Shown one piece after another: positions 1 to 12,406 of a stretch of DNA of 64,000 nucleotides. Each line of letters starts with the position of its first letter. The stretch's first letter is position 1. A model generated the notes under the pieces. It made no database searches, was not told where the DNA came from, and worked only from the letters and a program-made list of their open reading frames with translations. A program made the position numbers and the translations under genes. Source of the stretch: Oscheius sp. JU75 (Eukaryota; Nematoda; Chromadorea; Rhabditida; Rhabditidae); contig JASJZC010000001.1 in NCBI GenBank assembly GCA_037178855.1, positions 3,782,001 through 3,846,000 on the forward strand, written 5' to 3'.

Positions 1-2420
1 TTCTCCACAGTTTCTTCATCACCTTCATGACGAACGCGGGCGATGTAACGGAACTGTCTGATCTCTCCTTCGGGTTCAGTGGTTGTAGTGTTTGTGACTA
101 CAGTCTTGGAGACGTAAGGTACACGTGGCTGAGGTTCGAGTGGCAAGCTGGCCAAGTCATCGCGACGATCAACAGTGTCCAGAGGACCTTCGTAGCGGTC
201 GGATGTTGACGGATGTGAGTTGACCGTGCTCGACTCTCGACTAACTGACTTGCTCTCCTTTCCAGATGTTTTCAAGAAGCCAAAGATACTTGAAGTAGAT
301 GCCTGGGACTTCTCCGCTGCTGCAGCCGGTTCTGCCTCGCGAGAGGGAGCTATGCGAGCAACAAGACGAACTTCAGGCTTCTCCTCTACTTCCACTGGAG
401 CCGTTTTAAGATGGATGACTGCCTTATTCTTGGTTACGTGTTCTTTCACCGGACTGCTGGGTTTCACTTTGTCCCATGACTGTCCAGAATGATATACTTG
501 TGCATGTTCCGGCAGCGGCAGTTGTTGGAGATCGTCATGGCGGTTAGTGTCTTCCAGAGGACCCTCGTAGGGAGTAGATGGCAGGTTATAAAGTTCTGGT
601 TTAATCTGATCCTTTTCCACAGTTTCTTCATCACCTTCGTGACGAACGCGGGCGATGTAACGGAACTGTCTGATCTCTACTTCGGGTTCAGTGGTTGTAG
701 TGTTAGTGACAACGGACTTGGAGATGTAAGATACACGTGGCTGATGTTCGAGTGGCAAGTTGGCCAAGTCATCGCGACGATCAACAGTGTCCAGAGGACC
801 TTCGTAGCGGTCGGAAGTTGATGGATGTGTGTTGAGCATGCTTGACTCTCGACTAACCGACTTGCTCTTCTTTCCAGATGTTTTCAAGAAGCCAAAAATA
901 CTTGAAGTAGATGTCTGGGACTTCTCAGATACTTCACTTGGTTTCTGTTCGTGAGACGGTGCTATGCGAGCAACAAGACGAACTTCAGGCTTCTCCTCTA
1001 CTTCCACTGGAGCCGTTTTAAGATGGATGACTGCCTTATTCTTGGTTACGTGTTCTTTCACCGGACTGCTGGGTTTCACTTTGTCCCATGACTGTTCAGA
1101 ATGATATATTTGAGCATGTTCTGAGAGAGGTAGTTGCTGTAGATCATCATGACGGTTAGTGTCTACCAGAGGACCTTCGTAGGAAGTGGATGGCAGGTTA
1201 TAAAGTTCTAGTTTGACCTGATCCTTTTCCACAGTTTCTTCATCACCTTCATGACGAACGCGGGCGATGTAACGGAACTGTCTGATCTCTACTTCGGGTT
1301 CTGTGATTGCGGTGTTTGCGACAACAGTTTTGGAGATGTAAGGTATACGTGGCTGGTGTTCCAGTGGCAAATTGGCCAAGTCATCGCGACGATCAACAGT
1401 GTCCAGAGGACCCTCGTAGGATGTAGAGGGCAGACCATAGAGTTCTGGTTTGACCTGATCCTTCTCCACAGTTTCTTCATCACCTTCGCGACGAACCCGG
1501 GCGATATAACGGAACTGTCTGATCTCTACTTCTGGTTCAGTGGGAGTGGTGTTTGTGACAGTCTTGGTGATGTAAGGTACACGTGGCTGATGTTGGAGTG
1601 GCAAGTTGGCCAAGTCATCGCGACGATCAACAGCATCCAGAGGACCTTCGTAGCGATCGGAGGTTGACGGATGTGAGTTAACCGTGCTTGACTCTCGATT
1701 AACTGACTTGCTCTTCTTTCTAGATGTTTTCAAGAAGCCAAAGATACTTGAAGTAGGTACCGGGTACTTCTCGGTTGCTTCACTTGGTTTTGGTTCGTGA
1801 GACGGAGCTGTGCGAGCAACAAGACGAACTTCAGGCTTCTCCGCATCTTCTGCTGGAGCCGTTTTAAGATGGATGACTGCCTTATTCTTGGTTACGTGTT
1901 CTTTCACCGGATTACTAGGTTTCACTTCTACCCATGACTGTCCAGAATGATATACTTGCGCATGTTCTGGCAGTGGCAGTTGTTGGAGATCGTCATGGCG
2001 GTTAGTGTCTTCCAGAGGACGTTCGTAGGAAGTGGATGGCAGGTTATAAAGTTCTAGTTTGACCTGATTCTTTTCCACAATTTCTTCATCACCTTCGAGA
2101 CGAACGCGGGCGATGTAACGGAACTGTCTGATCTCTACTTCGGGTTCAATGGTTGTGGTGTTTGTGACTACAGTCTTGGAGACGTAAGGTGCACGTGGCT
2201 CATGTTCGAGTGGCAAGTTGGCCAGGTCATCGCGACGATCAACAGTATCCGGAGGACCTTCGTAGCGGTCAGATGTTGATGGATGTGAGTTGACCGTGCT
2301 TGACTCTCGACTAACTGACTTGTTCTTCTTTCCAGATGTTTTCAAGAAGCCGAGAATTCTTGAGGTAGGCTCCCGGCCCGTCTCTGCTTCTGCAGCCGGT
2401 TGTTTTTCGTGAGAGGGTGC
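1..2420 (-). repeat. In-frame tandem repeats of about 609 bp (203 residues) inside the FERM gene
   Basis: On the minus strand a block reading RQFRYIARVRHEGDEETVEK recurs at about 27-63, 640-676, 1250-1290, 1488-1525 and 2097-2135, giving spacings near 612, 609, 237 and 609 bp. Each long unit has two sub-blocks opening with YEGPL (YEGPLDTVDRRDDL and YEGPLEDTNRHDDL), then a YHSGQSW block, a lysine-rich KEHVTKNKAVIHLK block and a FGFLKTSGK block. The frame stays open across all copies. The 237-bp copy lacks the YHSGQSW-to-FGFLKTS part, so unequal exchange between units is likely. Confidence 0.9.
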
Positions 2421-4964
2421 TATGCGAGCAACAAGACGGACCTCATGCTTCTCCTCTTCCAGTTTTTGGCCCGTCTTGAGATGGACTTCTTTCGTGTTTA
2501 TAGCACTTGCTGAACGTTGTTGTTCCGCGTTTCGGTGTGTAACTCGTATTTCACTTTTGTTATGTGGTTCTTGGCTAGTGCTTGGAGTTACTCTGGTATT
2601 CTTGATGTCGTTGACTCTGGTAATGAGACGGTACGGTGGTCTTGCTCCTGGACTCGAGGATTCTTCTGTGTAGTACCGGTCGCAGTATTGCAGAAGTGAC
2701 GCAGGGACCAGATCGTGATCGCGGAGCAGTAAAACTTTGTCGTATGTTTCTGGAGCAGAGAATACATAATTTTCAGGACGAGGAGTCGCCGTATCTTCAG
2801 AGCCGACGTGACGTAAACGGCTGATACGAACTCTTTCACTGACCCCGGAGTGATGAAGACTAACGAAATAGCGAATTGGATGAGGTTGCATTTCTTCCAC
2901 AGGTTCTAACCTCTCGACGGCATGATATCCGTTTCGTGGAGCATACTGTTGAATGCGAACAGTAGGTTTTGCTGGCGTTTCAGTGTAAAAACCCGGATTG
3001 TACAGTGTAACAGATTGCTGAATTGGAAAGTGTTCCAGCTCCGCATACCGCGCAGTTGCACCTATTGGTAGTTCTTCATCATCAAAGCGTACGATATTCA
3101 GCTCAGAGTAGTCGCTTCCTCGTCCAAACAAGTTACGACGCGCAGTAGACGGCACATGTTGTCGCCACGACACATCTCGCCCCCAAGCACTCCAATCATG
3201 AGGCGATACAGCACCCGAGGAATAAGGAGAACGAAGCGATGACCGCGCTGATAGATAATAAGCAGCCGAAGTGGGCGATTCGACAGGCGTGTAGACAAGC
3301 TCGTCCTCATCAAGCGTTGCACTCACCTTGCCATTGGTGGATCCGGCTCTCTTGCTGCTTGCGATCTCGTAGGAAACACCAGGAGATGCGACAGGCTGAA
3401 AACAGAAGATTAACAGATGTCAAAACAAATAAATTGTATTTTTGGTTAGATTTTTCTTTTTCTATTAATGCCTGAAAGCACGCGAGGTCGCTATCGAGTA
3501 GACAACCCACCGAAGAATGCTGGCCATCACGTCCCAAAGTGGCAAACTTATCATGAATTTGAACGTTCTCTTTGTTCACTAAACTTAATAATTAGCTTGT
3601 CATAAAAGCCGAACGTACGTCCATGATCGAATGACCGAGAAAGACGAGCACTTGTGGATCTGGGCACAGTTCCCGGGGGATGATCAAACATTTGGGACGC
3701 CATCTTCGTTTGGAACTGGGTACGCCCACGATAGCGGAAGCGAGTCGAGCCCCATCGGAACAGCCCTCCTTTCGGCTTGTTCTCCGGCTGAATGAGTCTA
3801 AAATATCGGGTGAAAAAAAATGAGAAAAGAAATTAACCTGAAGAAAGTGTGATGCTCGACTCCACACTTCCAGACACGTTTGGCGTAGATGTAGTCGTGG
3901 ACCTTGTATGTTAAAGTGACCTCCTTCTTGTTGAGCTCTCCTTCTTTAATTTTGACTGAGAAGGTGTTTTTTCTGTAGCTGATCTTGACAATGTTCTGCC
4001 AGACGAATCGGTGTACGCGAATAGTTTCCTTGTAAATGTTTACGCCGGTGGCGCAAATGCCGATTCCAACATTGCTGTCATCCTTATCCTGAATACAAAG
4101 ATTTAGCAACAGAATTCCGAAGCGCTAACTTTGGCATCGAAGACAAAAACACCATACATACTAAGCTGTTTACAAGCATCTAAATACTTGGACTCTGCCT
4201 CAGATGCCGTAAGTCCCCTGAAAATTAAGTTAACAAAGAAATTAACGAAAAATCACTTTTGTTCACGATGAACTTCTTTTACTCTGTCCAGCAGTTGTAT
4301 GAGCTGGGCTTGATCATTGAAATTAGGCACCTTCAGCGAGTCCCTGAGATATCGTTCGTATTCGGCCGAGGAGTCCGCGTCTCCATACTCGGCCTGAGCA
4401 ACTAAAGCTCCTAATAAAGCGTGGGTCGGAATAGTCGCAGGCAATCTAAAATGCCAATAGACTTGGGAATCAAAATAATTATACCTTCCCGAAGCAACAT
4501 CTTTCCTGAGCTGCAGGAACAGATTGTAGCGGGCGTTATCGTCGTTCAATGTAGCAGGTTCGGTCGGATAGAACTTGACCTCGAAGGAGAACTCCCAAGG
4601 AAGGTCTTATTAACCATGAGACGAACGGATTGGGAATGTTACCTTTGAGTTGTCTCAGAATTTTCTTGTCGTTGTAAAGCCAGTGTCTTGTTCCTTGGTT
4701 GTCGTAGTAGCAGAGCGAAAAGTAGTCACGCTCCTCGATTGACAACTCGGTGCTAACCAGGGTGAACAGAGCGTCTCCATCGGATCCACGCTGTACACTT
4801 CAAAATATTTGTATTCTTGAAAAACCTACGTGAAGTTCAAAATCTTTGCTGGTTCCATTTGGCATGTGGACCTTAGCAGCCTGCATTTTCGGATCTTTTG
4901 GTTTGGACAGCGTGGTGTTGACTGTGGTATTTACATCACCTTCCGGGTCTCCGCTTTTACCCAT
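1..4964 (-). CDS. frm-1: Band 4.1-family FERM protein (FRM-1/coracle-like) with giant repetitive tail, 3' end outside window
   Basis: Membrane-skeleton linker. Nine exons are visible: 4964-4830, 4790-4623, 4579-4485, 4445-4257, 4217-4130, 4088-3838, 3797-3619, 3578-3511 and 3395 to beyond position 1. The first seven encode a complete FERM domain that follows protein 4.1 closely: VKFYPTEPATL in F1, then RYNLFLQLRKDVASGRLP, QLSMYGV and VEHHTFFRL at the end of F3, followed by a FERM-adjacent segment. Introns are about 38-50 nt (one of 115 nt) with GT-AG ends. The last exon is open for at least 3,395 bp (over 1,130 residues) and consists largely of long tandem repeats. The start ATG follows a stop-rich stretch. 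The family is certain. The orthologue name is inferred from the FERM core, since the tail matches no domain I know. Confidence 0.88.
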
Positions 4965-7754
4965 TGCTCTGTAAAACTGTTTGCTGTTTGAATAACGAAG
5001 GGGCGGGTGCTCGAGAAGGACTGGGACAACTAAATAGCATTTCCTATCAATCTACAAGCACAGGATAAATAATAAATCAATGTTTACAAACACTATACAG
5101 ATACATTCCAGAAATGAGCAGGTGACTCACATTGCAAAATCTGTAATCGATAAATATGTCAGAAAATTGAAGTTTTGTTTAGGGCTCAACGGCGGTTGGG
5201 AAATATAGAATGTGCGTCCTTTAATAGATGCAAAACCGTTCAAGCGCTATTCGCCAAATATCGATAAACAAGAACAATGCTGTCGATCAACATTTGATCT
5301 GGAAAACGGCGGCATAGGCTAGCACTGCACTCAATCACCCTGCGTAGGAACAGATGTGAAAACACGTAAAGACAAAAGGTCTATGAATTTCTAGGGTTCG
5401 ACTTGCCTTCACTAGATTTGCTAGGTCTTGAAAATATCATTAAACGATGTCCTGTTTTTTTTACGTTGAAATTTCTGTTTAGAAAAATTATTCACAACAT
5501 AAAGGGGAAATTATGTTTTTCTTGCTAGGACGAATTGGTTCTTGATAGGGGGAGTACTATTCTGTATTTCACAAAAATGAATGATTTCATCCCTGGTAAT
5601 TTGAAGAGTTTAACCCTGCAAAGAACACTTAGGACTAGACTTATGTCTTCTTCGAAGCAAGGTAAAATACACCCGAAAATATTCAAGGTAACTGTTCAAG
5701 ATAAGTAGGAATCTGCTAAAAAAAATGTAAACATCAAGGGATGGCTGGAATGCATTTGGAGGGGCAAGCTAGCGCACTCTTCGAAGAGTTTCGTCAGGCA
5801 ATTAAAAGCACGAAATAACAGGTTTCGGTTTTTGGATTTGCGCCAAATAATATCTTCTCGAGATGAAGGTGGGTTGCTGTTGACAGATACTGCGATCAAT
5901 ATATCAGAACGTCGTTATTGCGGGATATGCTCCGTCCAAATTAGCACTAGCCAATTACAAAACGAGAAAGAGTAAGTAGAGCGAACGATGAACGTGAAGA
6001 CATGAGTTGTCATGGGGGACTGGCATTCAAAATTTGTCTCCGACTCTCTCCTTCCTCGGAAATCAATAAGTACTCGTGGCTTGGCTGCTGGTTAGAGGCA
6101 AGGACATCACACCATGGAAGAGAAATATATTTTCCAATAAATGGATTAATTGCTGTTATCACCAAAACTTGTTAACAAGGAAATTTTGCAAGCCGCTATC
6201 GATATCGAGTGGAAAAGTGGAAAGAGAACAAGCGGACATAAATGAGAGCCATAAAGCGCGCGGAGCGTGTCACTTTAAAATAAAATGCCTCTGGCCAACA
6301 CATCGCAGCATAGATATCCAATTATCAAAGTTTGCACGATTACAGCGTGCGAACGAGAGGGAAATGCAGGATCTAAATAAGACAAAACGATAGAAAGATG
6401 TTTTTTATGACTGGTTGGAAAGGTAAGGTATAGCGAGTTGAAAACACTACACGAATAACAACCGCGAAGACAGAGATAACAGTTGTGTTGCAGGCGTGCA
6501 ACAATCGACAGCTAGCCGAGAATCTCGGCGAGAAAATAAAATCGCCAGGGACTTGGAGTCGATTAGCGGCTGACAGAGGTCTCTTGAAAAATTAACATTT
6601 GGGTCTTTACGAGATCCGGTCAGTCTATGAGACAGGAAAACGCTTAAAAGAAAGAAAAGCCAGCGAAGCATGAAAAAATTGACCAAGATTCGCCTGATAA
6701 AACAAGTTCATCGCCGAATAAACAAGGAAAAATTGTCTTTCGCTCTGTGAAGCGGGGAGGAGTGCGACGCTGCAACAGTGGATTTTTAATCTTGGAGCTT
6801 AGCTGAGAACGATTCAGTCACTTTCGGACGGTCGACCTTGCCATTCGCCTATAGAGAATGCGGTTGATCGATTTTTGAATCGGCGCAGAAAGAGAGAGGG
6901 CTGTGGGATCGCATGACTAGTTTCCCGCTGTGTCAGCGTTGCAGCCACTCTCCCTCCCTATTATGAATTCAACCGTTGCGCAATAGACAAACTAAACACT
7001 CCCTTATGGAGTGTATATTGCAACTTCCAAAGGTATTTTACGCAAACTGAAGATAGGCTGCATATAACGTAGTAGTGTGCAGAAGAGGTATCTAAAAGTT
7101 AACAAAACAACTAAGTGGCTTCTACATGAGGCGATGAGAAATAAGACAAAGCAAACTGGAAAAAAAACAAAAGTCGTGAGCTGTTTCTGTTATGGTTTGT
7201 TCAGAAAAAGAATGACTACAGTGTCCCGGAATGCTTTCGTGGCGGGAATCCTCGGAGGGCGAGAATTCAGACTTACCTTTTTTTCTTTATTCTTTTACAG
7301 CCTTCGTTTTGGTTGTTTCCCAGAGTTTGTTGTTTGCATTAGAAACAAAACGGAAGGAGAGAACGAAAAAACAAGCTACTAGAGTGAGAACAAAAAAGAG
7401 CAAAAATTGATTCGTTTTGAAATCTCGCGCGCTCACCAGGCATTGCAAACCTGGCTGAAACGTTTGCTTTCGGGTTCGGCCAGACCGGGCCAGGTGTACT
7501 CGCAGAGACCGCCCCTGGTCTGGCCAAATTTATGATCCCTGTACTTTCTAATATGACGTCCCTTATTCTCTATATTGCAGTGGTTTCAAGCAGTCTGGTA
7601 AAAATGGGAAAAACCTGTAAGAAAGAAGAACGCTGCTCACTGCCGTTTTTATGTTTGCCGCCAGATCCACCTCTTGAATTCGCAATTGAGCGCGCTTTCG
7701 TATTGCTGAAAATATATCTTGCTTTTTCTTTTTTATAGCAAAACTTTTGTTTAG
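4965..7754. other. Intergenic region without a supported gene
   Basis: This 2.8-kb stretch lies between the divergent starts of the FERM gene (-) and CIAO1 (+) and presumably holds both promoters. Open frames here are short (up to about 105 codons), lack recognisable motifs and do not join across canonical short introns. An imperfect inverted repeat sits at about 7478-7525, with arms built on GGCCAGACC and GGTCTGGCC. I see no tRNA, known repeat family or transposon ends. Confidence 0.6.
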
Positions 7755-9099
7755 ATGGTCGTCGTGAAAGAATTGGGGCAGTATCAAGTGAATAAATTGG
7801 ACGAATATGAGAAGCGCGTATGGATGATATCATGGAATCACAATGGATCACTTTTGGCTAGCTGTGGAGAGAACAAAGCTGTCAATGTCTGGAAATATCG
7901 AAAACAAGAAGAGGAAAACGCAGATTCAGGTCAGTATCGCGATGCTTTAACAAACACGAGCATTTTCCAGGCCTTCCTTTATTGGAGAAAAGCTCAACAT
8001 TAGATGATTCCCATTCAAGAGCAGTTCGGTGTGTAAACTTCTCCCATTGCGGAAAGTACCTTGTCTCAGCCAGTTTCGATGCTTCCATAGTCGTCTATGA
8101 ACTTCAAAAGTAGATCCTGTATTTGTTGGTATTATTTGTTTCCTTTGTAGTGGTGATTACATGGAAGTTAACAAGCTGGAAGGGCACGAGAACGAAGTAA
8201 AGTGCTGTGCATTCAACTCAAGTGACCAGTATTTGGCGACATGTAGCCGGGATAAGAGCGTTTGGTTTTGGGAAAGTAGGTTGACTTCATCTAAGCCTCT
8301 CAATTTCATTTTTCAGTGGACGAAGACGACGATTTTCAAGTGTCTTCCATAATTCAGCCTCATACACAAGATGTGAAGTTTGTCTGTTGGCATCCTTCGG
8401 CTGATGTGAGTGATTTTTCTTTTTTGTTAAAAAAGATTTTTCAGGTGCTCGTATCGTGCAGCTATGATTTCTCTATTCGGTTCTTCAAGTACGACGGAGA
8501 GGATTGGATCACGCAGCAAAAAATCGACAGAGTAAGTCTGTTTTTTTAATTGCTTAAGGATAAAACTTTTAGGCTCACGAAGGAACAGTGTGGTGTGCGG
8601 ATTTCGATTCAACAGGAGACCGACTCGTCACCGTCGGAGACGACAGAGTAGTTAAGGTTTACTAATCTGTTTTCTGTACAACATTTTCTTTTTCCAGCTT
8701 TGGGTCAGAAAGATGACCGATCGCGATGTGACGAAAGACGAGTGGGTTTCGACGAGCTCTTATACTGTAGAAGAAACCCGATGGCCGTTGTATAGCGTCT
8801 CGTGGAATAAGATGACGGGTGTTATTGCTGTAGGCTGTGGGGACTCGCACATTCGGTATAAATTATTCTTTCTGATAAGAACTTCTTTTTAGGTTTTTTA
8901 CAGTTGAAGGAGCAGGAGAATCTACCACAATAGCCCCAGATTTAGTGGTCGAAGCTCATGAAGGTTGGTTATTCCTATTTCGAATAAATCAAACCTTCTA
9001 GGCGACGTAAATTGTGTAGCATGGAATCCGTCAGATCCGTCCATTTTAGGCTCTTGCAGCGACGATTCGTCTATAAAACTGTGGAAAGTAGATCTGTGA
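7755..9099 (+). CDS. ciao-1: CIAO1, cytosolic iron-sulfur assembly WD40 protein
   Basis: Subunit of the CIA targeting complex that delivers iron-sulfur clusters to cytosolic and nuclear apoproteins. Nine exons (7755-7929, 7971-8109, 8151-8275, 8317-8405, 8445-8531, 8573-8656, 8698-8855, 8893-8963, 9002-9099) join to 341 codons, normal for the family. It forms a seven-bladed WD40 propeller, with blade motifs such as [61 protein letters not shown] and [12 protein letters not shown]. Seven of the eight introns are 39-49 nt, with GT-AG ends. The ATG follows directly after a TTTGTTTAG acceptor, fitting trans-splicing. Confidence 0.95.
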
Positions 9100-9331
9100 A
9101 TGCACATAGAAAGAAGAGTTGTTATCCCATTCTTGCTCATTGTTGATTTTTGAAAGTTGTTTAGAGATCTATCTTTATTTCAAATAAATATCTTATACGC
9201 TAGGACATGGGAATTGATGAGATACAACTCTTGATAAGCTCAGATTACAAATAGTAGGAGCTATACCGGCACGGGAGTAGAAGGCGGCGGTGCGAGTGCG
9301 GGATCAAATGACTAGTGAAGCAAAACTACTT

Positions 9332-10930
9332 TTAGCGCAAAAGTTCTGGAGCAATAGCAGCAACGATTCCTCTGATCTGATCGACACAGGCAATCCCGCT
9401 ACGCAGTTCCATCAGCTTGTCGCGGTCGTACCGCTGCCCGTTGAGGATTGGACCAGGCTGGGGCTGCTGAAATCACTAACTTGATTTCATTTCAATCAAT
9501 TTCTTTTTGCGAATGTTCGAGCCCCAAAACTTTCGTCTACTAAAGGTTTCTGAACTCTTACTCCACGTAATGACTCGTGCAAACAGCCAGTTATATCTGG
9601 TAGTTTCAAGGGTTATTTTAAAAGTAAGCACTGCACACTGACCGACCAGTTGACGACGGGCGGAACTGTTTCGGCCAAATTCGGTGTCGATCCATGGAAT
9701 GAACGTGAAGGCTGTAATAGTTGGGAGATTTAGAATTAAGACTTCTGACTCACTTTTAGAGTGGGTTGAGGCTGACTCTGTTGTAAAGGCATACTCTTTC
9801 TTCGCTCCTTCTTCTTTTCTCTTTCCTCAGCAGAAGGACGAGCTCGAACTCGTAGATATTCGGACAGAGCAGCCTGAGCAGCTTGAAGGACCTCGGGATC
9901 GGAGCACGAGAGCATAAGCATACCATCTTGGGTCGTCTCGATGCTGATATCATTCTCGTCCTCGTCTTCGAGCGGAATGGCTGAGCTGGGAGAACCAGAC
10001 GTCGGATCAGCTCTCAGCGGGCTCATATTTCTTCGGATCGTTTCGATGATCAGATCCTTGGCTCGTTCGATGTCTTCCGATGAGCTGGCTGTGATGGTCA
10101 AGGTCCGTTCCTTACTCTTAGGATCGACCTTCTGGAAAGAGATGACAGTGTTGGTCAACTGCTCAACTAGTGCCACTCGTCGACCCTTAACTCCCATAAT
10201 TTTGCCCGAATCACTGTTCCGAATAATCATCTCGTGTCTCAACTGCATAGTCTTTGGGGCAGTCTTCTTGATGCTCCGCTGTCTCATAAGCAGATGAGCA
10301 GCATCCGGAGGAAGGACAGGTTGCGGCATGAACGGATTCGGGGGAACCATTCCAGATGGAAGAATTGGCGGCATCCACCCCCCACCAGCCGGAATTAGAT
10401 AGAAACCAGCGTTGGGAGCCGCTACTTGAGCACCAGACATATCTGGCTGCATGTAGAGTTTATTATGAGGAAGAAACTGTTGTGAAGGGAGTGAAGGCAT
10501 GGGGTCAGGTTCTGAAGTAATATCCATAGAAATAGCTGTTAAAAAGAGAGCTTACGCTGTTCGGGTCGGTTGACGTAGTACTGGGTATGAGCCAGATTAC
10601 TCCTCCAGTGCATGGCTCTGAGTTCGACCAGTTCCATTATCTTCAATCGACAAGGGGTGCCAAGCTGTCCGTTGTCTCTGCAACAGGCCTGTCTCAGAGA
10701 CACGAATACCTTGTTCAGTTCATCTGTAACGAGTTTTGTATCTATTTCATCAAAATCTCACTTTTATGGGTAGATTCCAGAAGCTGACCGCTGGTCTTCA
10801 ATTGAGCGCAGAGGGCAAAAACAGTGTTGGCCAGTTGAGCTGTGAACTGACCGTTCTTCACCATCGTGTTCACCGTGTTCATCAGTTGGAGCTGTTGTTC
10901 TGAAACCCATGTGTGTACTGGATCAAACAT
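9332..10930 (-). CDS. mxt-1: Mextli (MXT-1), eIF4E-binding translation factor with KH domain
   Basis: Mextli links eIF4E and eIF3 in metazoan translation. Exons 10930-10762, 10723-10556, 10511-9754, 9711-9643 and 9466-9332 join to 432 codons with every phase consistent. The helical amino-terminal region (first ~110 residues) resembles a MIF4G-like fold. A proline-rich linker follows, then a KH domain with the core GKIMGVKGRRVALVEQL, an acidic stretch and a KKKERRK run. Near the carboxyl end YDRDKLM fits the canonical eIF4E-binding motif YX4L-hydrophobic and is followed by an amphipathic helix, as in Mextli. The introns are about 38, 44, 42 and 176 nt. Domain order makes this the best match; the symbol follows the C. 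elegans orthologue. Confidence 0.85.
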
Positions 10931-12406
10931 TTTGTTACTAGATACTTAATGAGTCAGATACAGTTTCCCCTAGCCATTTTGCACGATGTTTTGAGGTGGT
11001 GAATTTCCGCTGTCGCCCCTGTGCCGGCTGTTTGTCTATATCCGTCGGTCAAACAGACTTACAAGTGTCTCCCTCACTCTCCGTATCATCTCGCCGATCA
11101 CGAGAGATGATGATACTGGCTGAGCCGATTTGTGATTCGAAGGGGGGTTACAGTACAAGGGACCGGGAAGCAGCTCGAATAACCCGTGTTCAATAATCAG
11201 CTGTTGCTCTCTCGGTCGTTTGCTGTTACAGCACTTGTCCACATTCACGCCAGTTCACTTACGTTCGTGGCGCAAAAAGAAGCTCAAAAAAAGAGAATAA
11301 CGAGCCTCGACCAGCTGTTACTCTTCAGGTGTTTCAATTAACTCTGCCTTGAGGTTTTAGTGGCAATTCTCACATGAAAACAAGACTTTCCTCCAGACTT
11401 CTATAGGGCAATGTTTATCGAATCTTTAGAGTCGTTCTATTCCATGAGCCTGAGTCAGGTATGTTTCACAGTTAGAGTCACCATATGATTCCCAGATCCT
11501 TCTTCCTTTAGGAAGACGTTTACCAGTTATGAAGGAAGAGTACATGGTAACCCAATACTGTTTACTGCTCAGAGTTCGAGTGTCTTCCAACATTCCAGCA
11601 GAACTTAAAAATCTCACCTGTGGTCATGGGTGCTGTGCGTGCACGTGCATCGTTCGCGTCGAATGAGTGACTAAGCATTTGTGCAGAATAGAGAGCAAGT
11701 AGAGTGCCTGATAGAGAGAATTTGAGGGACAGGGGTCGTTCGAGGTGGCCGCTGGCCGCAAACAGCCAACCGCCGCGTTACAACGACGACTCCGCCCTCT
11801 GGCAGCTTATGCTAATCAACTGTTCCTTTAACTCTTGCAAACGAGCTGTCAACTACTTTTATGGGATACTAATTTTATTTCCTAGGACCCAATGGTTTCG
11901 CCTTGGTCCCCGCCAGAACTCCAAGAGAAGCAGAAATAATTGCCTCTTCAGTCCATTCCTACCACGGGTTCTAAGACATCTATTTCCTGAACGTTATGCT
12001 GAACGGCTTTGGCCAAGATAACTGTCCTGGCTACCAGACAGATAGACTGAGGAGGACAAGTGATCTTGTTCAAACGAGACCAGAAAGTATGGTAGTCAGG
12101 GTACAAGAAGAGGGAAGAGCATGACGGAGGGATTCTATAGGCAAAAACTTTTCTAGTGAGTTGTCTGTGTTTAGTTTCCAAAAACCCTTTGCTAACAGTC
12201 GGTAAGAGAATAGGAGGCATGGGTGAGAAATTAAAGCTTTATTTACAAATAAAATGTTTCTCTCGTGTGACAACTGGCAAGGCAACTAGCGTACAATTGA
12301 ACTCTATCTCATATACACCGGAATATTCAAGGCACCTGAAGGAAGAGGCTGATGCCGAATAGACGATAAATAGACCCATATAGACCAGTCTGACTTCGAT
12401 AAAACA
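10931..12406. other. Intergenic region between Mextli and HERPUD
   Basis: No gene could be supported. The stretch includes the 3' flank of HERPUD, with a candidate minus-strand AATAAA near 12245, and the upstream flank of Mextli. Open frames on both strands (for example 11426-11617 minus and 11704-12021 plus) lack motifs and cannot be joined with short GT-AG introns into a convincing protein. Confidence 0.5.

Noticed and set aside
5390-5410. GGTTCGA resembling a tRNA B box
   Set aside because: The flanking bases cannot form a T stem and no A box or acceptor stem is present.
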